From an uncultured Victivallales bacterium (GTDB lineage Bacteria; Verrucomicrobiota; Lentisphaeria; Victivallales; UBA1829), in assembly GCA_944390795.1 (NCBI GenBank), contig CALXRI010000018.1:1-58392 (forward strand): 58,392 nucleotides of DNA. Direction: 5' to 3'. Of this stretch, positions 18,767 through 27,795 are shown piece by piece. The number at the start of each line of letters is the position of its first letter. Positions within the stretch are counted from its first letter, which is position 1. The translations under genes and the position numbers were made by a program. Under the pieces are notes generated by a model, which saw only the letters and a list, made by a program, of their open reading frames with translations, had not been told where the DNA came from and did no database searches.

Positions 18767-19813
18767 CTATTCCCCTATTTTTTTTTTTTGATCCGCGGAC
18801 ACGGTTTCGATCTGCAGATTGTCAAGATAGATGCTGCCGGGATTTGCACCGGGTTTTACATGCCAGTAGAACATCAGGTTCTCCACCTTTGTCCCGCGCC
18901 AGTTGTCGGGAAGCGGCCCGAGCTCGTATTCAAAAGTTTTGAATTCACCCTCGACCGGTACCGGATCGGCGAAACGTTTCTGTTCTCCCTTCGGGGCGAA
19001 ATAGGCAAGCGGTGTCTTGCCGCGCATCATCACGCCGAGCGTCAGCTGCGGTCCGTTCTCCGGGACGGAGCTTTTCGCGTCGAAGCGGAGCGTATAGATT
19101 TCGCCGGGCTTCATCGGAAGCCCCTGCACCAGATCGACAACCTTGTCCTCGGGAGTGACCTTCAGGCTTTTGCGTCCGTGGCTTGCGGCTGTGGAGACGA
19201 CTTCGGCGCACTTGCGGCGATTGACCCAGTACTGCGCAAGCCCCTGTTCAAAGGAGCCGTTTTTCAGAATGGATTTCGCAGAGGTCTTGGCCGCGGGGCG
19301 AAGCTCCACCGACAGATTGTCGAGATTGACGCTGCCGCCCTCTTTGGAGCCGGTGATGTTGAAATAGATCATCAGCTTCTTGACGGGGTTCTTTCCGATG
19401 GCTTCCGGGAACGGTCCGAGCTCCAGACTCATGCGCTTGTATTCCGCCGTGAGCGGGAACGGCTTGTTCAGGTCGGGATCGCTGAAGAACGAGAGCGGCT
19501 TACTGCCCTGGAGCATGATCTGCATCCTGAGCTGCGCATCCGTGGCCTTCGCGTCAAAGCTGATCTTGTAATACTGATCCGGCTCGTAGTTGAGTCCCTG
19601 CACGACACTGACGGTCTTGCCGGGAACGACCCTTACGACAAGACTCTGCTTTCCGTCGGTCGGATCGCCGGGTTCGACACGCGCGGAAGCCGGACGGTTG
19701 ATCCAGTATCCGCTGGTTCCCTGTTCAAACGACGGATTGAGGAACACCGGTGCGGCATGAAGCGCTGCGCAGATGCACAGCGCACTTCCGGACAGGAACA
19801 GCTTTCCTTTCAT
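18767..19813 (-). CDS. Secreted protein with two CBM4/9-like carbohydrate-binding domains (N-terminal half of a split glycosidase)
   Basis: A signal peptide (MKGKLFLSGSALCICAALHA) is followed by two homologous jelly-roll domains. Each opens with a N-x-S/G-F-E-Q-G segment and a Y-W-x-N-R motif (about residues 25-170 and 185-345), typical of CBM_4_9 modules. No catalytic domain is present before the stop, which comes just after a Gln-Lys-Lys-Lys run encoded by 12 consecutive A residues. Slippage by one base in that run joins it to the glycosidase frame, giving the common order CBM-CBM-glycosidase-CBM9. The ATG at 19813 has AAAGGA at good spacing; the in-frame region upstream to 19912 is not conserved-looking. 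Confidence 0.82.
   Translation of the reverse strand: MKGKLFLSGSALCICAALHAAPVFLNPSFEQGTSGYWINRPASARVEPGDPTDGKQSLVVRVVPGKTVSVVQGLNYEPDQYYKISFDAKATDAQLRMQIMLQGSKPLSFFSDPDLNKPFPLTAEYKRMSLELGPFPEAIGKNPVKKLMIYFNITGSKEGGSVNLDNLSVELRPAAKTSAKSILKNGSFEQGLAQYWVNRRKCAEVVSTAASHGRKSLKVTPEDKVVDLVQGLPMKPGEIYTLRFDAKSSVPENGPQLTLGVMMRGKTPLAYFAPKGEQKRFADPVPVEGEFKTFEYELGPLPDNWRGTKVENLMFYWHVKPGANPGSIYLDNLQIETVSADQKKKIGE
18778..18789 (-). other. 12-A homopolymer joining two reading frames
   Basis: Twelve T residues on the plus strand (12 A in the message) lie eight codons before the stop of the CBM gene. Frame 0 continues as Lys-Lys-Lys-Ile-Gly-Glu-stop. The alternative frame after the run reads straight into the glycosidase without a stop or a start codon. 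The site is either an assembly or sequencing error in a homopolymer, a recent mutation, or a functional slippage site. Confidence 0.8.
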
Positions 19814-19872
19814 CACTTCTATCCTTTCCTTTATTTTATAATAATCTTCCCTGACCACACAAAGAAAAACAA

Positions 19873-20604
19873 TCAGACGTTCCGCCTTCTGATGGACTCG
19901 TTGTAATACCACTCCTGCACACGCGGGAACAGGTCGATCATCTGTTCCCCGCCGGTCGGGCGAATGCCGCCGTCCAGAAATCCCAGATTCGCCTTATTGC
20001 TGTGGCGGATGGAGACCGACCCCTCTTTGCCTGTATTCCAGCTGAGAACAGCATGTCCTTTTACCACATTGGGAGTCATTTTACTTTTATCGGAAGGAAC
20101 ATAAAGACTGTCGCCGGTCAGCCAGACAACGGAAGGTGACTTTTTGGGAATTGCACTATAGATATTGACGTAATAGCCGGCATTGTCTACAATATGCGAG
20201 CTGTCAGACCTCTGCAGGATATCACGGTTCAGCCCATAGGTATAAAGTGCATCGGGATTGTCTTTCCAGGGAGTTTTTTCATTTTGCTTGGGACACAGGA
20301 ACACCTTGCCTGTCAAAATATATTTCTGACGATAAAGAACATTCGTCCAGTACACAAGATTCTCCGGAACAGCCTTGAGAAGCACTCCCTTGTAGTCGTC
20401 CGCATACAACTGCAGCGCCATGGTAGACTGTTTCACATTGCCGACACACTGTGTGGCTTTGGCACGTTCGCGTGCCTTGCCCAGCGCAGGCAGCAGCATG
20501 GATGCGAGAATTGCGATGATCGCAATCACGACAAGAAGCTCTATCAAGGTGAAATTTGTCCGATTCCGGAACTGGGTCGTCCCCTCCATTACGATTCCTT
20601 TCAT
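19873..20604 (-). CDS. Prepilin-like protein with type IV N-terminal methylation segment
   Basis: A 243-residue protein. After a short basic leader it has the hydrophobic segment [16 protein letters not shown], followed by [15 protein letters not shown], the pattern of the very large prepilin-like (type II pseudopilin, H-X9-DG-like) families of Lentisphaerae and Planctomycetes. The residue before the Phe is Asn, not the Gly usual at the peptidase cleavage site. The C-terminal half ends with the FLDGGIRP segment typical of the family. Its function is unknown; it probably sits in the envelope or is exported. AAGGAGG lies 7 bp before the ATG, 12 bp after the lacI stop, so it is cotranscribed with the regulator or uses the internal promoter described below. 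Confidence 0.87.
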   Translation of the reverse strand: MKGIVMEGTTQFRNRTNFTLIELLVVIAIIAILASMLLPALGKARERAKATQCVGNVKQSTMALQLYADDYKGVLLKAVPENLVYWTNVLYRQKYILTGKVFLCPKQNEKTPWKDNPDALYTYGLNRDILQRSDSSHIVDNAGYYVNIYSAIPKKSPSVVWLTGDSLYVPSDKSKMTPNVVKGHAVLSWNTGKEGSVSIRHSNKANLGFLDGGIRPTGGEQMIDLFPRVQEWYYNESIRRRNV

Positions 20605-20616
20605 TGCATATCCTCC

Positions 20617-21615
20617 TTAACGAGTCGAATTCCGCAAAACAAGTTTCGTCGGAATCACAATATCCCGGCGTTCATAATTTCCAGTGCTTGAAATTCTCTC
20701 CAGCAGAAGTTCTGCCGCCGCGGCTCCGGTCTCAAAGGAGAACTGATCCACGGACGTAAGACACGGCCTCACAAGAGAGCAAAACGGAAGATTGCCGAAC
20801 CCGGTGACGGCAAGCTCCTCAGGGATATGAATCCCGAGATCCCATGCAGCATTGAGCGCCTCGCGCGCAATGTAATCATTGTAGCAGACAATCACATCAG
20901 GGCGGTCGGGCCGCTCCATCAGAGAGCGCGCGACGGCGTAAGCCCCCTGAAACGCCTCGTCCGCAACGGTCAGCAGCGAAGCGTCAATCGGAAGATTGTG
21001 CTCGAACATCGCCTCAAGAAAACCCCGCTTGCGTTCCTCTCCCGAGCTGGTCGAAGGAAAGGCGACAACGCCAAATCTGCGATACCCCTTTGCAATCAAA
21101 TAAGACACAAGCTCATACATTCCCTTTGCATTGTCGCTGCCGACATAGTCGAAATCATGTCCGGGCCAGCGCTGGTCAATCACAACGACCGGACAGTGAA
21201 TATTGCGCAGCTCGGCAAGACGTTCGGAGGGATCTGCCAATTCCGGCGGAAACAGGAGAATCCCGTCCACCCGGCGGCGCGCAAAACGACCGAGAAGTTC
21301 GATCTTGTCCTTGACGAGCTTGTCCCACTGAATCACGAAAGAGTCGTAGTTGTTTTCATGAAGAACCTGCTGAATCCCCTCCATAACCTGACCGGCGAAC
21401 TGGCAGCGGAAGTTGTTGTAGGCGATGCCGATGCTGCGGCTCTGCCCTGTCTGCATGCACTGCACCATGGCATTGGGCTGATATCCGTATTTCCGCGCGA
21501 CCTCGGCGACGCGCTGCGCCGTCGAACGACGGATCGCCGGATTTCCCTTCAGCGCCTTGGAGACGGTCGATTCGGACAGTCCGCAGATTCTTCCGATTTC
21601 CTTCAGTGATATCAT
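20617..21615 (-). CDS. LacI-family transcriptional regulator
   Basis: A 332-residue repressor. Residues 1 to about 50 form the LacI helix-turn-helix (LKEIGRICGLSESTVSKAL), followed by the hinge helix region and a periplasmic-binding-protein-type effector domain. The ligand is not identifiable but, given the glycosidase and esterase genes downstream, is probably a sugar released from a polysaccharide. A perfect 18-bp palindrome overlaps the -35 of its own promoter, and a near-copy lies within its 3' coding region ahead of the prepilin gene, so it probably controls itself and the downstream genes. Confidence 0.93.
   Translation of the reverse strand: MISLKEIGRICGLSESTVSKALKGNPAIRRSTAQRVAEVARKYGYQPNAMVQCMQTGQSRSIGIAYNNFRCQFAGQVMEGIQQVLHENNYDSFVIQWDKLVKDKIELLGRFARRRVDGILLFPPELADPSERLAELRNIHCPVVVIDQRWPGHDFDYVGSDNAKGMYELVSYLIAKGYRRFGVVAFPSTSSGEERKRGFLEAMFEHNLPIDASLLTVADEAFQGAYAVARSLMERPDRPDVIVCYNDYIAREALNAAWDLGIHIPEELAVTGFGNLPFCSLVRPCLTSVDQFSFETGAAAAELLLERISSTGNYERRDIVIPTKLVLRNSTR
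20657..20695 (-). promoter_or_regulatory. Second LacI operator with promoter-like elements inside the lacI 3' end
   Basis: The sequence at 20676-20695 is a 20-bp imperfect palindrome differing from the lacI operator core at two of 18 positions. On the minus strand a CTGGAA (overlapping the palindrome) is followed after 16 bp by TATTGT (20657-20662), the same geometry as at the lacI promoter. It would drive the prepilin and glycosidase genes under LacI control. It lies in coding sequence, so the element must be functional in spite of codon constraints; this is inference. Confidence 0.5.
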
Positions 21616-21650
21616 TCCAGCGTCTTTCCCGATTTTCTGTTTCTCTATAC

Positions 21651-21689
21651 ATTATAACCAGAAAAAGAAAAATTTCAAGTACTTGAAAT
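21651..21689 (-). promoter_or_regulatory. lacI promoter with overlapping operator palindrome
   Basis: On the minus strand the -35 TTGAAA (21673-21678) and -10 TATAAT (21651-21656) are separated by 16 bp. The perfect 18-bp palindrome ATTTCAAGTACTTGAAAT occupies 21672-21689 and covers the -35. A repressor bound there would block polymerase directly, as expected for autoregulation by a LacI-family protein. Confidence 0.78.
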
Positions 21690-21752
21690 ATATTTTTCCA
21701 TGATTTTTCAGAAAAATGAAAAGCCGGAGGAGTCTCAGAAAAAGAAACCCGT

Positions 21753-21782
21753 AAAAAAAAGGCATCCCATGCGGAATGCCTT
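21753..21782 (-). terminator. Rho-independent terminator after the murJ operon
   Basis: On the minus strand, AAGGCAT and ATGCCTT pair around a short loop and are followed by eight T residues. It lies 48 bp after the stop of the hypothetical protein at 21830 and before the lacI promoter, so it separates the murJ operon from the LacI locus. Confidence 0.85.
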
Positions 21783-21829
21783 GTCTCTCGTATTATTCCT
21801 GAAAAATTGGAATATGCAACAAAAGAATC

Positions 21830-22987
21830 TTACAGAAGAGTCATAAATCCCTTGAAAACAGAATCTTCCGGTGCAATCAGCTCCAGGCGCGCTCCATGCG
21901 GCGCAAGCTGGCGGTTCGCCCAGCGGCGGAACTCCAGAAGCGAAGCAAGATCCCAGTGCGGCAGGGACTCGAAGCGGGCTCGCTCCATATGTCCTGCGGA
22001 AACGCAGTAGTGCGGCACGGCATCCGTCACGGCGAACACATCGCCCTCCTCCGCATCCGCCAGTTGCGAACGCAGCCATTTTTTCATCAGATTCAGTGCA
22101 GGGCCGGAACAGAGGCAGACCGGATTGAGACCGGAAGATTTTTTCCGTCTCCCCGCACTTTTTCTGACGGTAAGGACCGCGCGCGCCGCATCCTGCCATT
22201 CTGCGCAATCCAGTGAAAACACGGATTTGAAAGGCGTTTCCCCTGCCTTTTTCCTTCCGGACAGGCGCCAGGAAGCCGCCCAGGTCAGACGCCAGTTGCG
22301 TCCGGCAGGCATTTCCGTATCGGGTTTGAGCGTAAAGAGATGCCAGAGAAAATGAAGCGATCCCCCCAGTTTTTTCACCGTGAAACGGCAGACGCCGCCG
22401 ATCCGTCCGGCGTTCGTCCAGCGCCAGAAATCGTCTCCGACAATCAGATCGATCGCGCTTTTTCCCCCTTCCGCGACAATTCCGAACGGCGGATAAGCCC
22501 CGTCATACAATACCGCCCCCTCCTCCGCGGAGGCAAAATCCTTTCTTTCGGAAAAAACGGGAACAAAACCGCCTTTTTCCGGCATTCCGAGAAAGCGGAC
22601 CTTCTCAACAGGCCCCTCAAGAACAAGGCCGCCTGCGGAAATCTCCTTCATTTCGGCGGAGGCGCGCATGGCGAGATCCATTGTCACGCTGAGAAGCTCT
22701 CCGGAAAGCCGGATTTTGCGCCGGACTGCCGGTTCGCTTCCGAACGGAATCGTGTTCTCCTGTTCGATCAGGACTTCCGAACCGTCCTCGGAAATGTGCG
22801 GACGGCGTTTTGCCGGAAGCGCCATCGACTCGGAGAGTTCGCCGATCCGCACCGGGAGCGTGGAAAGCATGAAATCCTTTCCGATCCGCAGGGTGAACGC
22901 GTCCACCCCCGGAGCATCGGTCGCAATGCGGAGCACGCCGTTCCCGCAGGAAACGGAAGCGTCCGGAGCATACTCGGTTTTCCACAT
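21830..22987 (-). CDS. Hypothetical beta-rich protein
   Basis: A 385-residue soluble protein without signal peptide or membrane helix. The first 270 residues alternate short strands with acidic loops, as in a large beta-sandwich (a galactose-mutarotase-like fold is conceivable). A Lys/Arg-rich linker near 280-290 precedes a helical C-terminal part. I do not recognise a family. It starts 3 bp after the nitroreductase stop, so it is the third gene of the murJ-nitroreductase operon and is followed by a strong terminator. Confidence 0.65.
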   Translation of the reverse strand: MWKTEYAPDASVSCGNGVLRIATDAPGVDAFTLRIGKDFMLSTLPVRIGELSESMALPAKRRPHISEDGSEVLIEQENTIPFGSEPAVRRKIRLSGELLSVTMDLAMRASAEMKEISAGGLVLEGPVEKVRFLGMPEKGGFVPVFSERKDFASAEEGAVLYDGAYPPFGIVAEGGKSAIDLIVGDDFWRWTNAGRIGGVCRFTVKKLGGSLHFLWHLFTLKPDTEMPAGRNWRLTWAASWRLSGRKKAGETPFKSVFSLDCAEWQDAARAVLTVRKSAGRRKKSSGLNPVCLCSGPALNLMKKWLRSQLADAEEGDVFAVTDAVPHYCVSAGHMERARFESLPHWDLASLLEFRRWANRQLAPHGARLELIAPEDSVFKGFMTLL

Positions 22988-22990
22988 TGC

Positions 22991-23497
22991 TCAGTCCACC
23001 ACTTCAAAGAGTTCGCTCAGCGGCTTTCTGGAAAACGGTCCCGGTTCCGCGGCGGGATATCCGAGCGGCGACAGAGCTACGGCGTGGTATTCCGGGTCAA
23101 GTCCGAGCGCCTTGTCCGCCTCCGCGCGGCGGAATGCGCAGATCCAGCAGCAGCCGAGTCCTTCCGCCGTGGCGGCAAGCATGAAATGCTCCATCGCAAT
23201 CGCTGCGTCCACATTGACAATGGTATCGCCCTCCAGACGACGCCAGGCCTCGGATTCGCGCCCGGCAATGACAGCAATGGCCGGCGCTTCCGCAAACCAT
23301 TTCTGCGCATAGACTTTCGCAAGTGCGGCGCGTTTCTCCGGATTGCGGACAATCCACATTTTATACGGCTGGCGGTTGCAGGCCGTAGGTGCGGAACGCA
23401 CGGCTTCGCCGATTCTCCGCAGCGCCTCGTCGGGCACAGGATCCGGTTTATAGGAGCGGATGCTCCTGCGCTTTCCGATCACATCATAGAATTCCAT
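22991..23497 (-). CDS. Nitroreductase-family protein
   Basis: A 168-residue FMN-dependent nitroreductase-like protein. It opens with the family's RRSIRSYKPDPVPDEALRRI segment, continues with the SAPTACNRQPYKMWIV FMN-binding stretch, and ends with the GYPAAEPGP motif. The short length and single-lobe organisation match the TM1586/ydjA-like branch. The physiological electron acceptor is unknown. GAGGTG precedes the ATG at 23497, two bases from the murJ stop; the longer frame to 23686 lies inside murJ and is rejected. Confidence 0.9.
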   Translation of the reverse strand: MEFYDVIGKRRSIRSYKPDPVPDEALRRIGEAVRSAPTACNRQPYKMWIVRNPEKRAALAKVYAQKWFAEAPAIAVIAGRESEAWRRLEGDTIVNVDAAIAMEHFMLAATAEGLGCCWICAFRRAEADKALGLDPEYHAVALSPLGYPAAEPGPFSRKPLSELFEVVD

Positions 23498-23499
23498 CT

Positions 23500-25077
23500 T
23501 CACACCTCTTTCTTTCTGTTTCCGGAGAAACGGCTGTACAGTATTTTCACTTCCCGCATGCGGAATAATATAGCAAGGATCAGGAAGATTGCAACAAAAA
23601 CCGCTCCGGCGGCGCAAAGGGGCACAAAGTCGCGAACCAGCGGAACAAGATCCGACAACGGCGCGGCGAAGCGGCAGACAAGCCAAGCGGGATAGAGCGG
23701 CAGAAGCGAAATCGCCAGAAGCGCCGCCAGATATTTCAGCATATCACGCCACGGCACGCCTCCGACGGCACGTTCCAGAATCACAAGCAGAATCAGGTTG
23801 TTCAGATACGAGCTTATCACGGTCGCCAGCGCAAGTCCCCCCTGCCGCAGCGGCACCATCAGAATCAGATTCAGAACAAGGTTTACGGCAATGCAGAAGA
23901 CCGAGACATACATCGGAGTCTTCATGTCCTTTCGCGCGTAAAATCCGGCAAGCGTGACTTTCATCGCGGCGAACGCCGGAATGCCGAACGCATAGAAAAG
24001 AAACGCCCAGGCAGTTTCCGCCAGCGCGGTATCCCCGAACGCATAGCGGTAGTAGACCATCCGGATCAGCTCCGTATGGAACAGGCACATGAACGCGGCC
24101 AGCGGAACCGTCAGAAAAAGAAGCAGGCGCATGGAGGAGAACATGGTCCTCATCATGTCCTCATAGTCGCGCCGGACCGCCATGCCGGACATCTCCGCCA
24201 GCGACACCGTGCCGAACGCCACGGCGAACACTCCGATCGGCAGATAGACCAGGCGGTCGCTGTATGCCAGCGCGGGCACGGCATAGGGACCGATCCAGCA
24301 CGCGATGCCGCGGTCGGCAATCACACTGAGCTGATAGGCGAGCGCGCCGAAGAGTCCCGGCAGGGTCAGACGCCAGATTTCAACGATCGCCCGCAGCCCG
24401 CAGAGAGTCTTCCGGGAAAAGACGGGCAGGAATTTGTGCTTCCGGAGAAGGAAAAGCATTAGCGCAAGTTCCAGCGCCCCCGAAATCAGGACCGACACGC
24501 CCAGAGCATCCAGCATTTTCGGCGGCTCGGCACGGAAGAGCGGACAGACAAGCCAGAGACAGAGGATCATGCAGATGTTCAGCCCGAGACTCACCAGCGC
24601 CGGCAGGAAAAACACCTTGACACTGTTCATCAGCGATGTCATCGCGCCGATCAGACAGATGAAAATGCAGTATGGCATGACAAGCGGAATCAGCTTCAGC
24701 GTCAGTTCCACGCGCGGAACGCTGGCAAACGGGAGAAGCATCATGGAAACGCTTGAAACAATAATCGTTATGACGCACAGAATCAGACTCAGCCAGATCA
24801 AGATCGTGGAAAAGCGTCTTCTGGCGGTGTCATGTCCGTAACGCTCGATGGTATGCGTCATCATCGGGATCAGGACCGTTGCGAGAAGTCCCTCTCCGAA
24901 AACCCGCCGGCAGAGATTCGGAACCATGAATGCCAGCGACCATGCGGAAGCGATCGTTCCGCCGCCGAGGATGGAAGCCGTCAGAATCTCGCGGAAGAAT
25001 CCGAGAAGGCGGCTGGCGAACGTCGCCCCGGCAAGACCGCCGACCCGCCTGAGTATGCTGTTCAAAGCCGAGGACAA
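23500..25077 (-). CDS. murJ: Lipid II flippase MurJ/MviN family
   Basis: A 525-residue membrane protein with about 14 helices. It contains the MurJ N-terminal signature SRLLGFFREI and the FMVPNLCRRVFGEGLLATV segment, with the conserved Arg and Glu residues of the family. It would flip the peptidoglycan precursor lipid II across the inner membrane. The start codon is a TTG at 25077 with GGAGAG a few bases upstream; an ATG at 25093 is out of frame. It is the first gene of an operon with the nitroreductase and hypothetical genes. Confidence 0.93.
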   Translation of the reverse strand: MSSALNSILRRVGGLAGATFASRLLGFFREILTASILGGGTIASAWSLAFMVPNLCRRVFGEGLLATVLIPMMTHTIERYGHDTARRRFSTILIWLSLILCVITIIVSSVSMMLLPFASVPRVELTLKLIPLVMPYCIFICLIGAMTSLMNSVKVFFLPALVSLGLNICMILCLWLVCPLFRAEPPKMLDALGVSVLISGALELALMLFLLRKHKFLPVFSRKTLCGLRAIVEIWRLTLPGLFGALAYQLSVIADRGIACWIGPYAVPALAYSDRLVYLPIGVFAVAFGTVSLAEMSGMAVRRDYEDMMRTMFSSMRLLLFLTVPLAAFMCLFHTELIRMVYYRYAFGDTALAETAWAFLFYAFGIPAFAAMKVTLAGFYARKDMKTPMYVSVFCIAVNLVLNLILMVPLRQGGLALATVISSYLNNLILLVILERAVGGVPWRDMLKYLAALLAISLLPLYPAWLVCRFAAPLSDLVPLVRDFVPLCAAGAVFVAIFLILAILFRMREVKILYSRFSGNRKKEV

Positions 25078-25106
25078 TTTTCTCTCTCCGCATCAGTTGA
25101 ACGGAT

Positions 25107-26207
25107 TCATACGGAGAATCTTACGAATACGGAATCGCCATCCTGCACGACATATTCCTTGCCTTCGATGCGGAGGCGTCCCGCTTCTTTCGCACCGTTC
25201 CAGGAGCCGTATTTCATCAGGTCGTCGTAGGAGACGACTTCCATGCGGATGAATCCCTTCTGCATGTCCGTGTGAATCTTTCCGGCGGCTTCCGGTGCGG
25301 TCATGCCGCGCGTGATGGTCCAGGCGCGGGACTCGGTCGGCCCCGCAGTGAAAAAAGTGATGTAATCGAGAAGACGATAGCCGGTATGAATCACGCGTTC
25401 CAGTCCGCTCTCCGTGACGCCGATATCTTCGAGAAACACCTGCGCATCCTCGGGTGACATCGTGCTGAGGTCCTCCTCCAGTTTCGCGCAGACGGGAACC
25501 ACTTCAAGACCGTGGCGCGCCGCGCATTCGATCAGACTGCGGGATTTTTCATCCTTCCCGAAGGCGCGGAAGGATTCCTCGTCAGTGTTCGCGCAGACAA
25601 ATGCGGGCATCAGAGTGAGAAGCTGGAGGTCCGCGAGCGCCTTTTTCACCTTCGGGTCGTTTTTATCCGGTTTCGGCAGTCTGCCGTTGCTGAGCTCCTC
25701 GGCGAAAGAGGAGGCCAGTTCAAATTCAAACTTCGCCTCCGCGTCGGCGTTGCGGATCTGCTTGCGCGCGCGGTCGAGCCTCCCCGTGAGATGGTCCAGA
25801 TCGGCAAGCATGAGTTCCGTCAGGATCAGTTCCAGATCGTGCGCGGGATCGACGCGCCCCGCGACATGAACGATGTCCGGATCGTCGAACAAACGGACGA
25901 CATGCGCAATGGCGTCCACGCCGCGAATATGCCCGAGGAACTGGTTGCCGAGTCCCTCCCCCTGGCTTGCGCCTTCCACAAGTCCGGCGATGTCAATGAA
26001 TTTCAGCGTCGTCGGAACGATTTTCGCCGAGTGTTCCATCCGCGCCAGCTCGTCCAGGCGCTTGTCGGGAACGGGCACAATGCCCGTGTTCGGATCAATC
26101 GTGCAGAACGGAAAATTTGCAGAAGCCGCGCCGCCTTTGCACAGCGCGTTGAAAAGGGTTGACTTCCCGACGTTCGGGAGTCCGACGAAGCCGCATGCGA
26201 AACCCAT
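25107..26207 (-). CDS. ychF: Redox-regulated ATPase/GTPase YchF (OLA1 type)
   Basis: A 366-residue Obg-family protein. The P-loop GLPNVGKST spans 9-17, the Switch II region carries DIAGLVEGASQGEGLGNQF, a coiled-coil insertion lies around 135-185, and a TGS-like C-terminal domain ends the protein. YchF prefers ATP because it lacks a canonical NKxD motif, consistent with this sequence. It binds ribosomes and modulates stress responses in characterised members. The gene lies 29 bp upstream of murJ on the same strand. Confidence 0.96.
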   Translation of the reverse strand: MGFACGFVGLPNVGKSTLFNALCKGGAASANFPFCTIDPNTGIVPVPDKRLDELARMEHSAKIVPTTLKFIDIAGLVEGASQGEGLGNQFLGHIRGVDAIAHVVRLFDDPDIVHVAGRVDPAHDLELILTELMLADLDHLTGRLDRARKQIRNADAEAKFEFELASSFAEELSNGRLPKPDKNDPKVKKALADLQLLTLMPAFVCANTDEESFRAFGKDEKSRSLIECAARHGLEVVPVCAKLEEDLSTMSPEDAQVFLEDIGVTESGLERVIHTGYRLLDYITFFTAGPTESRAWTITRGMTAPEAAGKIHTDMQKGFIRMEVVSYDDLMKYGSWNGAKEAGRLRIEGKEYVVQDGDSVFVRFSV

Positions 26208-26367
26208 AAAATCTCCACTCCAATCCTCAAAAATGCGTTAAGTTCCGGGCCGAATGCGCCGCGGAACGGAAATTCCGGAAAAAAGACTCTTAAAAATACT
26301 TCCATGTCGTGTTTTTTTCAATCCATGAAGTATATTTAAAAGAAGAATAAAGCAGGATTATGCAGTT

Positions 26368-27759
26368 ATGAATTTGGAAAACAGCATCATGGTCTGCGGG
26401 TTCGGCGTAAGCGGACAGGCCGCCGCGCGTCTTGCAGCTTATCTGGGAAAACACATTGTCATCGTCGATGAAAACTCCACGCGCGAAATGCGCGAACAGG
26501 CAGCGGAAATCCGGAAACAGTATCCCGGCGTGAAAATGGATCTCTACCTCTCTTGGAAGGAGGAAATCACCCTCCCCCGCTGCGAACTCGCAGTCATGAG
26601 TCCGGGCGTCCGTCGCGGGACACCGCTTTTCCGTGCGGCGGAGCGGATGGCCCCCCGGGTCGCAAGCGAACTCGAATTCGCCCTGGAACACATCTCCTGC
26701 CCGATCGCCGCGATCACCGGCACGAACGGGAAAACAACAACGACGGAACTCACCACCGCGATCCTGCGCGCGTCGGCGATCCGGGCGGAATCCGCGGGCA
26801 ACATCGGCCATGCGCTCAGCGACTGCGCCATCGAGGTATGCAAACGGCGCGTCAACTACCTGGTGATCGAGGTAAGCTCCTTTCAGATCGACACCATTTC
26901 AAAATTCCCGAGCCATCCCGCCGTCATTCTCAATATCGCAAGCGACCACATCGACCGGCACGGCGGCATGGACGCCTATGCGGAAACCAAGTTCCGCATT
27001 TTCTCGGGTTCTCTCGACGCGCCGCCGTCGGCAAGAATCCTCCACAGCGGCCTTCTCGAATACAAAAAGCGTTTTCTCCCTCCCGGCCTCCCCGTGACGA
27101 CCTTCTCCGCCACGGATCACGAAGCGGATTTCACGCTTGAAAACGGCATCATCCGATTCCGCGGACGGGAGATTCTGCCCTTTGCGGAATCCGCGCTGAA
27201 GGGGCTTCACAATGCGGAGAACATCATGGCGGCGCTGGCCCTCGTCCGTGCGCTTCTGGGGGAGGATGCGATCTTCGCCTCCTGCGTCCGCGACGCGATC
27301 CGCGCCTTTCTCCCTGACGCACACCGCATGGAGGTGTTTCTTGAGAAAAACGGCATAAAATACATCAACGACTCCAAGGCGACCAATCCGCACGCGGTGA
27401 ATGCCGCGGTCGCGACCTTCGCCTCGGGGAGAAACATCATCCTGATCCTGGGCGGACTGGACAAGGACATGGATTTCTCGGAACTGGCGCCGAGCCTTCC
27501 GCACATCCGCCAGGCATTCCTGATCGGGCAGTGCAAGGAAAAGATCCATGAGGCGATTGCAGACAAGGTGAAGTGCAAAATGTCCAGCAGCCTGGAATCC
27601 GCCGTCAAGGACGCCTGTTCCATTGCAAAGCCGGGAGACTGCGTCATGCTATCCCCCGCAACGGCCAGCATGGACATGTTCAAAAACTACGCGGAACGCG
27701 GCTGCCGCTTCAAAGAGCTTGTCACAGCGCTGCTCACCGCCGCACAGCAATCCTCGTAA
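26368..27759 (+). CDS. murD: UDP-N-acetylmuramoyl-L-alanine:D-glutamate ligase
   Basis: A 463-residue Mur ligase, which adds D-Glu to UDP-MurNAc-L-Ala in the cytoplasm. The N-terminal UDP-binding Rossmann region carries GFGVSGQAAA, and the ATP P-loop ITGTNGKTTTT lies near 117-126. The central HxxxH-like segment ASDHIDRHGGMDAYAETK and the C-terminal NDSKATNP motif are all in place. It stands alone, away from any dcw cluster in this window, and converges on secA with a shared terminator. Confidence 0.96.
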   Translation: MNLENSIMVCGFGVSGQAAARLAAYLGKHIVIVDENSTREMREQAAEIRKQYPGVKMDLYLSWKEEITLPRCELAVMSPGVRRGTPLFRAAERMAPRVASELEFALEHISCPIAAITGTNGKTTTTELTTAILRASAIRAESAGNIGHALSDCAIEVCKRRVNYLVIEVSSFQIDTISKFPSHPAVILNIASDHIDRHGGMDAYAETKFRIFSGSLDAPPSARILHSGLLEYKKRFLPPGLPVTTFSATDHEADFTLENGIIRFRGREILPFAESALKGLHNAENIMAALALVRALLGEDAIFASCVRDAIRAFLPDAHRMEVFLEKNGIKYINDSKATNPHAVNAAVATFASGRNIILILGGLDKDMDFSELAPSLPHIRQAFLIGQCKEKIHEAIADKVKCKMSSSLESAVKDACSIAKPGDCVMLSPATASMDMFKNYAERGCRFKELVTALLTAAQQSS

Positions 27760-27795
27760 CCGCTCTCTCTTCCCCTCCCCGTCCCGAAGGGAGAC

